A DNA stretch of 64,000 nucleotides from Streptomyces abyssomicinicus (GTDB lineage: Bacteria; Actinomycetota; Actinomycetes; Streptomycetales; Streptomycetaceae), in assembly GCF_008974245.1 (NCBI RefSeq), contig NZ_BBZI01000013.1:62001-126000 (forward strand), given 5' to 3'. The notes beneath the pieces were generated by a model that was not told where the DNA came from, did no database searches, and worked only from the letters and a program-made list of their open reading frames with translations. A program made the translations under genes and the position numbers. Below, one piece after another: positions 34,170-43,021 of this stretch. The first letter of the stretch is position 1; each line of letters opens with the position of its first letter.

Positions 34170-34340
34170 TCCTCCTCCTTCCACGTCCTCCCGAGCCGTC
34201 ACCGACGCGCACGCCACCCGGCGGCCCCCCGGCCGCCGGGTGGCGTGCGTCCGCGCGACCGCGGCCCGCCGACCGTGACGCTGCCGACACCGTGCCCCCA
34301 CTCCGCCCGCCGCGTCGGACCCCGGCGCTACCGTGAGGAC

Positions 34341-35366
34341 ATGCGTCCCGACATGCCCGCAGAGAACGCCGTCGACCACACCGAAGAAGCGGCACGCCTG
34401 GAGCGCGCCGCCGCGCTCTACCCGCAGGACGCCGAAGCTCTGCTGCTGCGTGCCGCCGCGCACCACGAGCTGTCCGGCGACCGGCCCGCCGCCACCGCCC
34501 TCTACGACCGGCTGCTCGCCTCGCCCTCCGGTCCGGAGGACCCGCACCTGGTCCGCGCCCTGAAGGCGTCCAACCTGTGGCAGTACGACCATGTCGCCGA
34601 GGCCCGCGCCATCATCATCGGCGTGCGCGCGGCCAGGCCGGCGACGCCCGGTCCGTGGGTCGTCGTCGCGGAGGCCCTGGAGTCGCACGACGAACTGGAC
34701 TCCGCCGAGGAGACGTTCACGGACGGCGCCCACCTGCTGATCGGTGACTCGCAGGAGCCCACGTCGGCGACCCGCCCCCTTCTCTACGGCCGGCACCGGG
34801 TGCGCCGGATGCTGGGCGCGGACCACGACGCCTGGGACTCGCTCGCCGACCGTCTGCACGACGCCTCGTCCGCCGTCCGCCTGGACGAGCTGCACGACCC
34901 CAAGCGGGTCTGGTCCCTCGGCTCCTCCGACCCGCGCGAGCTCGCCGCCGAGATCGCGCGGCTCCACGCCGAGCTGGGGGCCTTCCGCCGGGAGATCTCC
35001 CGGCCGTTCCCCGTCGCGGTGCTCCACTGGCCGGAGCGCGAGCTGAACGAACTGCTCGCCGCCTACCCGGAGCTGGCCGAGGAGTATCCCTCCCACTCCG
35101 CCCACGTGGCCGCCATAGAGGCCAGCCTCCGTGAGCTGGCGGCCTCCGGCACCCCGAACCTGGGCATCGTCTCGGGCACGGTCCCCTCCTACGAGGCCTT
35201 CGCCGCCTCCGAGGCGGCTTCCCCCGGTGACGCGACCCTGCTCCCGCAGTACGCCACCACCCTGGCCGCCCGGGGCCGCGCGCTCGCCTGGCCGCCGGAA
35301 CCGGCCGCCCCCTGCTGGTGCGGCTCCGGCAACCCGTACACCACCTGTCACGGGCAGCACGGCTGA
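34341..35366 (+). CDS. TPR-like protein with C-terminal SEC-C metal-binding motif
   Basis: A 341-residue cytosolic protein. The N-terminal half is helical and TPR-like (AALYPQDAEALLLRAAAHHE, AEALESHDELDSAEETFTDG). The C-terminus ends in a SEC-C zinc motif: APCWCGSGNPYTTCHGQ. SEC-C tails occur on SecA and on many uncharacterised proteins, where they bind zinc and mediate protein contacts. The ATG at 34341 was chosen from GTGAGG upstream and conserved-looking sequence start; an in-frame ATG at 34353 is possible. It stands alone. No function beyond a scaffold or adaptor can be suggested. Confidence 0.82.
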   Translation: MRPDMPAENAVDHTEEAARLERAAALYPQDAEALLLRAAAHHELSGDRPAATALYDRLLASPSGPEDPHLVRALKASNLWQYDHVAEARAIIIGVRAARPATPGPWVVVAEALESHDELDSAEETFTDGAHLLIGDSQEPTSATRPLLYGRHRVRRMLGADHDAWDSLADRLHDASSAVRLDELHDPKRVWSLGSSDPRELAAEIARLHAELGAFRREISRPFPVAVLHWPERELNELLAAYPELAEEYPSHSAHVAAIEASLRELAASGTPNLGIVSGTVPSYEAFAASEAASPGDATLLPQYATTLAARGRALAWPPEPAAPCWCGSGNPYTTCHGQHG

Positions 35367-35477
35367 ACGGGGCGCGGGCCGCCACACAACCAAAAACTTC
35401 ATAAGTCCGTCACACAATCTTCACGCACCATAGACTCCTGCCCTCGCTGCACCCGCACGACCGAGGGGGGAATCCTC

Positions 35478-35981
35478 ATGCGCCGTTCCACCACGCGCGC
35501 GGCCGTCCTGGCCGCCGTCTCCACCGTCTCGCTGGGCGTCCTGACCGCCGCTCCCGCGCAGGCCGCCGAGTACAGCTCCGCGCTGAAGATCCGGGGCGTC
35601 CAGTACGACGCCCCGGGCACCGACCGCAACAGCTGCGCGTCGGGCAACACCGCCCAGGAGTACCTGACGCTGAAGAACTACTCGAAGACCGCGACGATCA
35701 ACCTCAGGGGATACGTCGTGAAGGACGCCGCAGGGAACAGGTTCACCTTCACGGCCTCCCACTCGCTCCAGCCCGGTGACTACGTCCGCCTGCGCGGCGG
35801 CAACGGCACGGACTCCGACGCGAAGAACGTCGTCTACCGCGGCAACTGCAACTTCATGTGGAACAACGACAAGGACACGATTTACCTGTACAAGCCGTCC
35901 GGTCCGGGTTCGGACTCCCACGCCTACAGCCGGAGCGCGCACGACGGCGACCGGAACGGGTACATCGGCTTCCACAGCTGA
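35478..35981 (+). CDS. Secreted lamin-tail-domain protein
   Basis: A 167-residue secreted protein: signal peptide (TTRAAVLAAVSTVSLGVLTA, cleavage near AQA) plus one lamin tail domain. The domain pattern is visible as LKIRGVQYDAPG, then QEYLTLKNYSKTATINLRGY, VVKDAAGNRFTFTASHSLQP, and the end DTIYLYKPSG. Such domains are Ig-like folds often attached to secreted nucleases or wall proteins; here it is alone. ATG 35478 is preceded by GAGGGGGG. The upstream 110 bases are AT-richer and probably hold the promoter. A very stable hairpin follows. Confidence 0.88.
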   Translation: MRRSTTRAAVLAAVSTVSLGVLTAAPAQAAEYSSALKIRGVQYDAPGTDRNSCASGNTAQEYLTLKNYSKTATINLRGYVVKDAAGNRFTFTASHSLQPGDYVRLRGGNGTDSDAKNVVYRGNCNFMWNNDKDTIYLYKPSGPGSDSHAYSRSAHDGDRNGYIGFHS

Positions 35982-36003
35982 CCGTCCTCCGGCCCTGTCA
36001 CCC

Positions 36004-36044
36004 GCGGCCGCGCTGCCCCCCTCCGGAGGGGGGAGCGCGGCCGC
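36004..36044. terminator. Very stable bidirectional terminator
   Basis: Arms GCGGCCGCGCT (36004-36014) and AGCGCGGCCGC (36034-36044) plus an inner CCCCCCTCC/GGAGGGGGG pair form about 20 base pairs with one bulge. It lies between the convergent lamin-tail and L,D-transpeptidase genes. Confidence 0.88.
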
Positions 36045-36085
36045 CGTGCGTCCGACCCCAGGCGGTCACCCGCAGACGATCCCCT

Positions 36086-36652
36086 TCAGGCGATCACCCT
36101 CAGCCGTTCCGGCCATCCGAGGTCGTCGAGCCGGGCGAACAGGTCCTTGATGTCCTCCGGCCGGAGCTTCACGCACCCGTCGGAGAGGTAGTCCTCCTCC
36201 CCGTCCCACCGGCGGGGCTCGGTGTCGCCCTGGCCGCCGTCGCGGTGCATCTCCGAGTGGACGAACATCTCCGTCCTCGTCACCGTGCCCCCGGCGCACC
36301 GCATGTTCCCCAGCTGGATCCCGTACCCGCGCACCTTGCCGCCCTTGAAGCGCCGGTCCTTGAGCACGATCCGCCAGTCCCCGTCGGGCAGCCATCCCCG
36401 GCCGGCCGCGCAGTCGTCGGTGCTCCCGTCCCCCGAGCCCGCCCGGTACCGGGCCTGCCGTTCACCGTCGCGCGAAACGGTGAGCGTGGAGCGGCCCGGA
36501 TCCGCCGGGTTCTTGTCGAACACCAGCGTGACCTGCGGGCGTGCCGCGGCCGAGGCCCCCGCCGTCCCCGTCACCGCCGCCGCGCCCGCTGCGGCCGCCA
36601 GCACCACCGACACCCCGCAGATCCCCCGCACCCACCGCGTCCCCGTCGCCAC
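36086..36652 (-). CDS. L,D-transpeptidase (YkuD-like), secreted
   Basis: A 188-residue exported protein. A hydrophobic signal (VRGICGVSVVLAAAAGAAAV) precedes a domain with the YkuD catalytic pattern: His in MFVHSEMHRD and YLSDGCVKL carrying Ser/Cys, with the usual loop between. YkuD enzymes form 3-3 crosslinks in peptidoglycan or attach proteins to it. The domain is short and lacks the N-terminal Ig or PG-binding parts of larger actinobacterial enzymes. GTG 36652 was preferred (GGAAGGCGGGA upstream); GTG 36682 is in frame. It faces the lamin-tail gene. Confidence 0.8.
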   Translation of the reverse strand: MATGTRWVRGICGVSVVLAAAAGAAAVTGTAGASAAARPQVTLVFDKNPADPGRSTLTVSRDGERQARYRAGSGDGSTDDCAAGRGWLPDGDWRIVLKDRRFKGGKVRGYGIQLGNMRCAGGTVTRTEMFVHSEMHRDGGQGDTEPRRWDGEEDYLSDGCVKLRPEDIKDLFARLDDLGWPERLRVIA

Positions 36653-36817
36653 CGAGATCCCGCCTTCCGCTCCTCGCCTCACCGGCCGTCCGCCGCAGCA
36701 TCGGCACCGCGCGGCCCATCACGGAAGGCCTGACGGGGGCAGTCACCCGGACGGCAGGAGCCCACCGTCCGTACGCGCCCCGCGCGCACGTCGCTGAGCC
36801 CCGGCCGGCGGGCGGTC

Positions 36818-36943
36818 TCAGCCGTGACTGGCCTCCGACCGCGGATTGGCCCGGCCCGCGGCGCCCTTGCGCCACCGCCCTCTCCCCAGGACGGAACCGG
36901 CGGCCAGCCCTGCCGCCAGACGCAGAAACTTCCCTCGTGTCAT
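36818..36943 (-). CDS. Possible 41-residue basic small protein
   Basis: A short frame starting at ATG 36943 with GGAAGG eight bases upstream. It encodes a basic peptide with one weak hydrophobic stretch (FLRLAAGLAAGSVLG) and a basic tail GRGRWRKGAAG. Streptomyces genomes contain many such small membrane or export-tagged peptides, but there is no further support. It may be spurious. Confidence 0.38.
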   Translation of the reverse strand: MTRGKFLRLAAGLAAGSVLGRGRWRKGAAGRANPRSEASHG

Positions 36944-37237
36944 CGGCTTGGTCCTTCCACGAACGGCCCCTTCTGGATCACCCGGGCCCGTCCTCGAAGC
37001 ATCAGCACAGATCAACGCCCCTCATAGACCCGTCACCGCCTATTCACCCGGACGGCCGGAGACCGCCCTCACCCCGCGCCCCGCCGCACCCCTTGTTCCC
37101 CCAGCGGTCACGCCGTGCGCACCGGGCTCGCGCGGCCTCCGCACGCCTCCCGCCACGGACCCACGGACCCACGGGCCCACGGGCCCGGGACCCCTCGAGC
37201 ACGCTCGCACCCGGGCGCGAGCACCGACCTGGACACC
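36944..37237. other. Region upstream of TetR gene without other genes
   Basis: I see no gene in this stretch, which with the adjoining operator makes up the 341 bases before the TetR start. It contains a short repeated CCCACGG/ACCCACGG run near 37160-37185 and is otherwise unremarkable GC-rich DNA. Confidence 0.35.
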
Positions 37238-37261
37238 ATTAGGTAGACTGACCTACCTAAT
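37238..37261. promoter_or_regulatory. TetR-type operator upstream of the tetR-eamA pair
   Basis: A perfect 9-base inverted repeat, ATTAGGTAG and CTACCTAAT with a six-base spacer, lies 24 bases before the TetR GTG start. Position and symmetry fit an autoregulatory TetR operator overlapping the promoter. Confidence 0.8.
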
Positions 37262-37284
37262 CAAGCGAGGGAGAGGGGACCCCG

Positions 37285-37893
37285 GTGAGCGGTACGGAGT
37301 CGGGCGCCGCGCGTCCCGGCAGGCGGCGGGGGGCCGCCCGGGAGCGGCTGCTCGCGGCCGCGGCGCGCCGCTTCTACGCGGACGGCGTGGCGGCGACGGG
37401 CATCGACACGATCACCGCCGAGGCGGGGGTGGCGAAGATGAGCCTGTACAACAACTTCGCCTCCAAGGCCGAGCTGGTGACGGCCTACCTCGACGCACGG
37501 CACGAGGAGTGGCTGGGCCTCTACCGGCAGCGCCTCCAGGAGGCGCGGGACGGCCGCGGCCGCGTGCTGGCCGTCTTCGACGCGTACGCCGATCACGCCG
37601 CCTTCGCCTACGACCGGGGCTTCCGGGGCTGCGGCCTGCTGAACGCCGCCGCCGAGCTGCCCGCCGGGGACCGGGGCCGGGAGGTGGTGCGCCGGCACAA
37701 GGAGGAGGTCGAGGACCTGCTCGCCGGGCACCTGGAGGAGTTGCTTCCCGGCCGCCCGGAGGAGGCGCGCGCGGTGGCCGAGCACCTGTCCTTCCTGCTG
37801 GAGGGCTCGATGGCCCGGGCCGGCCTGGAGGGCGCAGGGACGCGTCTGCGGCACGCCCGCGCGATGGCGGCCGGCCTGCTGGACCGGCTGTGA
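37285..37893 (+). CDS. TetR-family repressor
   Basis: A 202-residue regulator. The HTH is ARERLLAAAARRFYADGVAA followed by ITAEAGVAKMSLYNNFASKA (about residues 18-62). The C-terminal domain is helical and contains FRGCGLLNAAAELP, typical of TetR members controlling efflux. GTG 37285 has GGGAGAGGGG upstream. The stop overlaps the exporter gene start (GTGA), so regulator and transporter form one operon. The palindrome at 37238-37261 is its probable operator. The inducer is presumably a transporter substrate. Confidence 0.93.
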   Translation: MSGTESGAARPGRRRGAARERLLAAAARRFYADGVAATGIDTITAEAGVAKMSLYNNFASKAELVTAYLDARHEEWLGLYRQRLQEARDGRGRVLAVFDAYADHAAFAYDRGFRGCGLLNAAAELPAGDRGREVVRRHKEEVEDLLAGHLEELLPGRPEEARAVAEHLSFLLEGSMARAGLEGAGTRLRHARAMAAGLLDRL

Positions 37894-38963
37894 GGCGGCC
37901 GGCCCGCCGGGCGGCCGGTCCGGCCGGCGTGGGGGCGGCGTGCGTGCTGCTGGCGTCGGTGCTCTGGGGCACCACCGGCACGGCGGCGACCTTCGCCCCG
38001 GCGGTGGGGCCACTGGCGATCGGGGCCGTCGCCATGGGCCTCGGAGGCCTGCTGCAGGCCCTCGTGGCCGCCTCCCGCATCCGGCGGGAGGCCGTGGTCC
38101 TGCGGACCCGCACGGGTGTGGTGCTCCTCGGCGCGCTGTCGGTGGGGGTCTACCCGCTGGCCTTCTACTCCTCGATGCATCTGGCGGGCGTCGCCGTCGG
38201 CACGGTGGTGTCGATCGGCTCCGCCCCGCTCGCCTCGGCCCTGATCGAGCGTCTCGCCGACGGCCGCCGCCTCACCCGCCGTTGGACGGCCGCCGCCGCT
38301 CTCGGTCTGTCCGGCACGGTCCTGGTGTGCGCCGCCCAGGCATGGGACGCCGGGTCCGCGCACGCGGGGACCGGTGCCGCGGGCGCCGGTTCCCCGGGGG
38401 CGACCGTGCTCGGCGTGGCGCTCGGCCTGGTCGCCGGCCTCACCTACGCCCTGTACTCGTGGGCCGCCCACCGCCTGATCGGCGCGGGCGTCACCTCCGG
38501 CGCGGCCATGGGCACCGTCTTCGGCCTCGGTGGCCTGCTGCTGATGCCGGTGCTGCTGGCGACCGGCGCGCCGCTGCTGGACTCCTGGTCCAACGCGGCG
38601 GTCGGCCTCTACATGGCCCTGGTGCCGATGTTCACCGGTTACGTCCTCTTCGGCTGGGGCCTGGCCCACGTCCCGGCGAGCACCGCGACCACCCTCTCCC
38701 TGCTGGAACCCGCCGTCGCGGCGGTCCTCGCCGTCCTGGTCGTCGGCGAGCGCCTGCCCTTGCCGGGCTGGGCCGGCATCACCCTGGTCGTCGCCTGCCT
38801 CGCCGTCCTCACCGCACCCGGCCGCCGGCCCCGCGGGCCGCGACCGCCCGCCGCCCCGGACACCACCGCCCCGGACACCACCGCCCCGGACAGCGCCACC
38901 CCGGACACCGCCGCCGCGCCGGCCGACGGCGCGGTGCTCGCGGGGGCCCGCGAGGCACCGTGA
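37890..38963 (+). CDS. EamA/DMT-superfamily exporter
   Basis: A 357-residue membrane transporter with about ten helices in two EamA halves, for example GVGAACVLLASVLWGTTGTA, GTVVSIGSAPLASALIE, GVALGLVAGLTYALYSWAA and LLEPAVAAVLAVLVVGERLP. The last motif (EPAVAAVLAVLVVGE) is the family hallmark. The C-terminal tail carries a PDTTAPDTTAPDSATPDT repeat. Members export amino acids, metabolites or drugs. The GTG at 37890 overlaps the TetR stop, giving co-translation. A hairpin terminator follows. Confidence 0.92.
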   Translation: MRRPARRAAGPAGVGAACVLLASVLWGTTGTAATFAPAVGPLAIGAVAMGLGGLLQALVAASRIRREAVVLRTRTGVVLLGALSVGVYPLAFYSSMHLAGVAVGTVVSIGSAPLASALIERLADGRRLTRRWTAAAALGLSGTVLVCAAQAWDAGSAHAGTGAAGAGSPGATVLGVALGLVAGLTYALYSWAAHRLIGAGVTSGAAMGTVFGLGGLLLMPVLLATGAPLLDSWSNAAVGLYMALVPMFTGYVLFGWGLAHVPASTATTLSLLEPAVAAVLAVLVVGERLPLPGWAGITLVVACLAVLTAPGRRPRGPRPPAAPDTTAPDTTAPDSATPDTAAAPADGAVLAGAREAP

Positions 38964-38971
38964 CTGCGTGA

Positions 38972-39016
38972 CACCCCGGCCCCGAGGGCGGGCGCGGCCT
39001 CGGCGGCCCCGGGGTG
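38972..39016 (+). terminator. Hairpin terminator after EamA gene
   Basis: Outer arms CACCCCGG and CCGGGGTG enclose a second GC-rich stem formed by CCGAGG and CCTCGG. It starts nine bases after the stop. Confidence 0.7.
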
Positions 39017-39205
39017 AACGGGCGCGCGGGCGGGGGCGCACCCGGTGGAGGTGAGCGCCCCCTGCTGGGTCCGATGGGTGAACGGAGGGCGCGACACGGG
39101 GCCGGCGGCGTACCCGCACGGCTCGCGGCTGGTGGCATGAGGGCACCGGACGCGATCACCCGCCCGACCGTTCCGCGTCCGGGGACCGAACCCTGAGGAG
39201 GAACC

Positions 39206-39388
39206 ATGCGCGTTCGCCGCGCCACCGCCACCGTTCTGGCCGCCTTCGCCCTCGCCGCCGCCGGCCTCGGCGCCGGGACCGCCGTCGCCGGCAACGACGA
39301 CGACCACTCGCCGAACATCTTCTCCGGCACCCAGTGGACCTCCGAGGAGGGCAACTACGGCACCGCCAACGCCGGTCACGACGACTGA
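39206..39388 (+). CDS. Small secreted acidic peptide
   Basis: A 60-residue precursor with a clear signal peptide (RATATVLAAFALAAAGLGAG, cleavage near AVA). It leaves a mature peptide of about 32 residues rich in Asp, Asn and Gly (GNDDDHSPNIFSG, ANAGHDD). ATG 39206 is preceded by GAGGAGG at good spacing, giving strong translational support. No cysteines are present. Similar small exported peptides are common and uncharacterised in Streptomyces. It stands alone between terminator and phosphatase gene. Confidence 0.75.
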   Translation: MRVRRATATVLAAFALAAAGLGAGTAVAGNDDDHSPNIFSGTQWTSEEGNYGTANAGHDD

Positions 39389-39593
39389 CGGCCGCGCCGC
39401 GTCGTCACCGACGGCGCTGACGTCAGGCCCACTCCCCGCCCCGCACCCCCGCGGCCACGCGTCCGGCGACGCGACGGTACCGGGGGTGCGGCGCGTCACG
39501 GCGGGGTCCGCGCCGCACGTCGGCTCGCGGTGCGGGAGACGGGTGCTGAAGGTGTCGTGGGCGCGTCGGAGGCGTCGGTGAGAGGGGCGAACC

Positions 39594-40814
39594 GTGGACG
39601 AGCGAGCGGCGGCGGCGCTGGAATGGGTGCGCCTGATCGAGGAGAGCCACACCGTCACCCTGGATCAGCTGCCCCAGCTGATCACACGGCACGCGACCGC
39701 CGCCGGGCTGCACGACACGGCCGTGTTCCTCGTGGACCTGCGCGAGAAGGTGCTCCGCCAGCTCACCGGCGAGGGGCCGGACGCCGGCCACCGCGGGCAG
39801 TTGTTCACCATCCACGGCAGTCTGCCCGGCCAGGCCTACCAGCGCGTCGACGTCCTGCCGGAACGGCTCGCGCCCACGGAGACCGGCCGGCGGCGCTGGT
39901 GGGTGGCGATCACCGACGGGGTGGAGCGGCTGGGCGTGCTGCGGAGCGACACCGACACCGACGGCGAGCACGTTCGGGAGACCCTGCGCGATCTCGCGTC
40001 GACGACGGCCCTGCTGCTGCTCAGCAAGCGCTCCTACAGCGACTCCTACGCCCGGCTGACCCGCACCGAGCCGATGAACGTCGCGGCCGAGATGCAGTGG
40101 AATCTCACGCCGCCCCCGGCGTACGCCGGGCACGAGGTGACCGTGGGCGCCGCGGTGGAGCCCGCCTACCACGTCGGCGGGGACGCCTTCGACTACGCCG
40201 TGGCCGACGGCACGCTCCACCTGAGCATCTTCGACGCGATGGGCCACGACACCACCGCGGGTATCACCGCCAACGTCGCGGTGGCGGCCTGCCGCAACGC
40301 GCGCCGCCAGGGCGCGTCCCTCGTCGAGACCAGCCGCCACGTGGAGAACACGCTGGTGCGGGAGTTCAGCACCAGCCGCTACGTCACCGGCATCATCGCC
40401 GAGCTGCGGATGAACACGGGTCGGCTGACCTGGATCAACCGCGGTCACCACCTGCCGATCCTGTTGCGGGGCAACCGGTGGACCACCGAGCTGAGCTGCC
40501 CGCCGGCCGGCCCCATGGGCACCGACCTAGGGCTTCCGGTGACCGAGTGCACCGAGCAGCTGGAGCCCGGCGACCGTGTGCTGCTCTACACCGACGGCAT
40601 CGTGGAAGCGCGCAGGCCCGGCGGCGAGGAGTTCGGCCTGGACCGGTTCGTCGAGTTCATCCTGCGCCACCACTCCGGCGAGCTCACCCTGCACGAGACG
40701 CTCCGCCGGCTGATGGCCGCCGTGACGGAGCACCACGGCGGGGTCCTCGCGGACGACGCCACGGTGCTGCTCACCGAGTGGCGCGGAGGACACCAGGACA
40801 AGCTCACACCGTGA
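39594..40814 (+). CDS. GAF + SpoIIE-type PP2C phosphatase
   Basis: A 406-residue signalling phosphatase. The N-terminal part (about residues 15-150) looks like a divergent GAF sensor domain. The C-terminal PP2C_SIG domain (about 180-400) has VEPAYHVGGDAFDYAVADGT, IFDAMGHDTTAG, and VLADDATVLLTEW, which supply the metal-binding Asp residues. Such proteins dephosphorylate anti-sigma-factor antagonists and so switch sigma factors. No kinase (HATPase) domain is attached, and no anti-sigma partner is adjacent. GTG 39594 has AGGGGCGAACC upstream. Confidence 0.92.
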   Translation: MDERAAAALEWVRLIEESHTVTLDQLPQLITRHATAAGLHDTAVFLVDLREKVLRQLTGEGPDAGHRGQLFTIHGSLPGQAYQRVDVLPERLAPTETGRRRWWVAITDGVERLGVLRSDTDTDGEHVRETLRDLASTTALLLLSKRSYSDSYARLTRTEPMNVAAEMQWNLTPPPAYAGHEVTVGAAVEPAYHVGGDAFDYAVADGTLHLSIFDAMGHDTTAGITANVAVAACRNARRQGASLVETSRHVENTLVREFSTSRYVTGIIAELRMNTGRLTWINRGHHLPILLRGNRWTTELSCPPAGPMGTDLGLPVTECTEQLEPGDRVLLYTDGIVEARRPGGEEFGLDRFVEFILRHHSGELTLHETLRRLMAAVTEHHGGVLADDATVLLTEWRGGHQDKLTP

Positions 40815-41007
40815 ACCCGGCACCTTCCGGGGGAGGGACGACGGGCCCGGTGACGCGGCGTGCGCCGTACCGCTTCGCCCGTTCGGCCCAGCACGCAGGA
40901 CATCACCCGTTCCGCCCAGCGCGGATGCCGCCGTCCGCGTGTCCGCCGGATGATGGACGCACCTCAGCCTCAGCCCCTGCGAGAACCGCGAGGAAGCGAG
41001 AGCGCCC

Positions 41008-41343
41008 ATGTCACCGAAGCGCGTACGCGGCCCGTCCACCCGCCGCACCGCCGTGATCGCCGCAGCGGGGGTCACCGTCGGCGCCACCGCCGCCGCCCTC
41101 TGGCCCTCCGACCCGGCCGCGGCCGCCGGCCCGACCGCCCCGGCCTGTGTGCGGCAGTACGTCAACCCGACCCCCGCGGGCTTCGACGTCCACCTCACCA
41201 ACGACTGCGCGAGGACGGCGCGGGTCCGCGTCGTCGTGGACAACGCGGGCGACAGCCCCTGCTTCCGGCTGGCGCCGAAGGACTCCGTGATCCACACGCA
41301 CGAGTCGATCACCGGCGCCTACGAGCGCACGGTCACCTGCTGA
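41008..41343 (+). CDS. Small secreted four-cysteine protein, possibly alpha-amylase-inhibitor-like
   Basis: A 111-residue precursor. The N-terminus RRTAVIAAAGVTVGATAAAL is an export signal with cleavage near AAAAG. The mature 70-residue part has four cysteines (APACVRQY, NDCARTARV, SPCFRLAP, RTVTC at the C-terminus). The spacing and the pattern CARTARVRVVVD ... CFRLAP resemble tendamistat-type alpha-amylase inhibitors (CAQTVTVKVVYED ... CYAVAPG). The Trp-Arg-Tyr inhibitory triplet is absent, so inhibitory activity is doubtful. The start ATG 41008 follows GAGAGCGCCC. It follows the phosphatase gene by 190 bases. Confidence 0.7.
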   Translation: MSPKRVRGPSTRRTAVIAAAGVTVGATAAALWPSDPAAAAGPTAPACVRQYVNPTPAGFDVHLTNDCARTARVRVVVDNAGDSPCFRLAPKDSVIHTHESITGAYERTVTC

Positions 41344-41466
41344 CCGGCGGCCCGCCGCGGTGTCGCCCGGACGGCCCCACGGGCGTGCGGCGGGCGGCGG
41401 CCCCTGGTGGGATCGACACGTCGGCCCCGCGCCGCACAGGCCAGAGCCGTGCGGGGCCGACGGCGG

Positions 41467-41518
41467 CCCGCTTCCCGGCACGAGGCCCGCTTCCCGGCCA
41501 CGGGACCCGCTTCCCGGC
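41467..41518. repeat. Three tandem CCCGCTTCCCGGC units
   Basis: The 13-base unit recurs at 41467, 41486 and 41506 (period 19-20) in the 312-base gene-free gap 41344-41655. The rest of the gap holds only the terminator at 41534-41567. Confidence 0.8.
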
Positions 41519-41533
41519 AGGGGCACAACACGA

Positions 41534-41567
41534 AGGACCGGCACCCGCGAACGCGGGTGCCGGTCCT
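41534..41567. terminator. Near-perfect bidirectional terminator
   Basis: A 16-base stem, AGGACCGGCACCCGCG and its exact complement separated by AA, lies between convergent genes ending at 41343 (+) and 41656 (-). Confidence 0.88.
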
Positions 41568-41655
41568 GTGCGCGCCGGTGAGTCGGCCGGCGGGCCGGGT
41601 GATCACGATTCCTGGCGCCACCTTCGGGGTCGCCAGGAGACGCGGGTGAGCCCGG

Positions 41656-42813
41656 TCAGAACTTGCCGGACGTGGCGGCCGGGACGTCGGCCGCCTCGGT
41701 CCGCGACTGCGAAGGCAGGAACGACGCGGCGTCCTCGGCGACGGGCTCGGGCGCGGGCGCGACGTAGCCCTTGAACGCCTCGGGCACGATCACGCCGACC
41801 GTGTTCGCCGGGGCGGGGCTCAGCTCGGCCATCACCCGGTCGAAGTCCTTGGTGGAGAGCCAGAACTTGTACATGATCACGAGCTCGAAGGCCAGCATCA
41901 GTGCCGCGGCGACGGCGGTGGTCCACAGGAGCTGACCGATCAGCGGGCCCACGATGAAGACGAACATCTGGAACTCGATGCCGCTGACCAGGTGCGGCCG
42001 CACGCGGCGGTTCAGCAGCGCGGTGCGGACCCGGGTGTACCAGGGGAACTTGGTGCGGAACTCGGTGTGCAGGTCGATGACCTTGCGGTCGGGGGCTTCC
42101 TGGGCCGCCCGCAGCTGCTCCTCGGAGCGGTCGGCGTCGTCGCCGTCGCTCTCGGTCTCGCTGTCGCGGAGCAGGTCCTCCATGAACACGACGCCCGCGT
42201 CCACCGCGGACTCGCCGTCGGCCGCCGGCCCGTTCCCGGAAGCCGGGTCCGTGACGACGCCCGCCTCCATCGCGGCGGCCATCTCCTGCGCACGGCGGGC
42301 CCGCATCGCCTTCTTGATCTTGCTCCGCATGCCCGCGCGCATCTTGTAGATCTGGAGCGCGTCGAGGTACCGGAGGCTGTCCAGGAAGACGATCACCAGG
42401 CCCGCGAGGAGGAATATCCCCTCACCGGTGCGCAGGTACTGCCCGCCCATCAGGCCGACCGCGCAGAACAGCACGCGGACCCGGTCGAAGACGTAGTCCA
42501 GCCAGCCGCCGAACAGGGAGCCGTTGTTCTTGAGCCGGGCCAGCTTCCCGTCGACGCAGTCGAGCACGAAGCTGAAGTGGTAGAGCACCGCGCCGATGAT
42601 CAGCGACACCGGGTCGGCCGCCAGGAAGAACCCGGCCGAGACCAGACCGAAGATCAGCGCGGCCCAGGTCACCCCGTTGGGCGTGATGAACCGGAACCTG
42701 GCCAGCACCAGGAGCATCCGGGTGGCCAGAGGATCGACGAGAAACACCGTCCACCAGGCGTCACGCTTCTTGCAGGTGAGCTGCTGAACAGCTTTGAGGG
42801 AAAGTTGACTCAT
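41656..42813 (-). CDS. CDP-alcohol phosphatidyltransferase family membrane protein
   Basis: A 385-residue membrane enzyme joining a CDP-linked lipid or alcohol to an acceptor. The signature D-x2-D-G-x2-A-R-x8-G-x3-D-x3-D is complete: LDCVDGKLARLKNNG then GGWLDYVFD. Membrane helices flank it (VTWAALIFGLVSAGFFLAAD, GIFLLAGLVIVFLDSL). A hydrophilic acidic insert (about residues 170-250) and two later helices (MFVFIVGPLIGQLL, AAALMLAFELVIMYKFW) complete the protein. The insert makes it longer than the usual 200-residue enzymes. The substrate is unknown; phosphatidylinositol-phosphate-type or sugar-alcohol lipids are options. ATG 42813 follows a short AGGAGCC site. Confidence 0.87.
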   Translation of the reverse strand: MSQLSLKAVQQLTCKKRDAWWTVFLVDPLATRMLLVLARFRFITPNGVTWAALIFGLVSAGFFLAADPVSLIIGAVLYHFSFVLDCVDGKLARLKNNGSLFGGWLDYVFDRVRVLFCAVGLMGGQYLRTGEGIFLLAGLVIVFLDSLRYLDALQIYKMRAGMRSKIKKAMRARRAQEMAAAMEAGVVTDPASGNGPAADGESAVDAGVVFMEDLLRDSETESDGDDADRSEEQLRAAQEAPDRKVIDLHTEFRTKFPWYTRVRTALLNRRVRPHLVSGIEFQMFVFIVGPLIGQLLWTTAVAAALMLAFELVIMYKFWLSTKDFDRVMAELSPAPANTVGVIVPEAFKGYVAPAPEPVAEDAASFLPSQSRTEAADVPAATSGKF

Positions 42814-43021
42814 GGCTCCTCGTCACACGGGATGCTTTTCCGATTGGCTACTGCCCTCGCCGTCGGCCACCCCGACGACCGCCCCCGCGACGGCGGCATC
42901 GTGATCACAGGCTTAGGGAAATCGGACTTGTAACTATCAGACGCTCGTCTCCACCGGAAGTTTGCCCTCCATTTGGGTGTCGTTCATCACAGTTCTGCCG
43001 TACAACCCGGCCGCGCCCGGC

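Noticed and set aside
41467..41518. Possible CRISPR array
   Set aside because: There are only three 13-base units with 6-7 base gaps and no cas genes. None of the other tandem repeats has CRISPR-like unit and spacer lengths.
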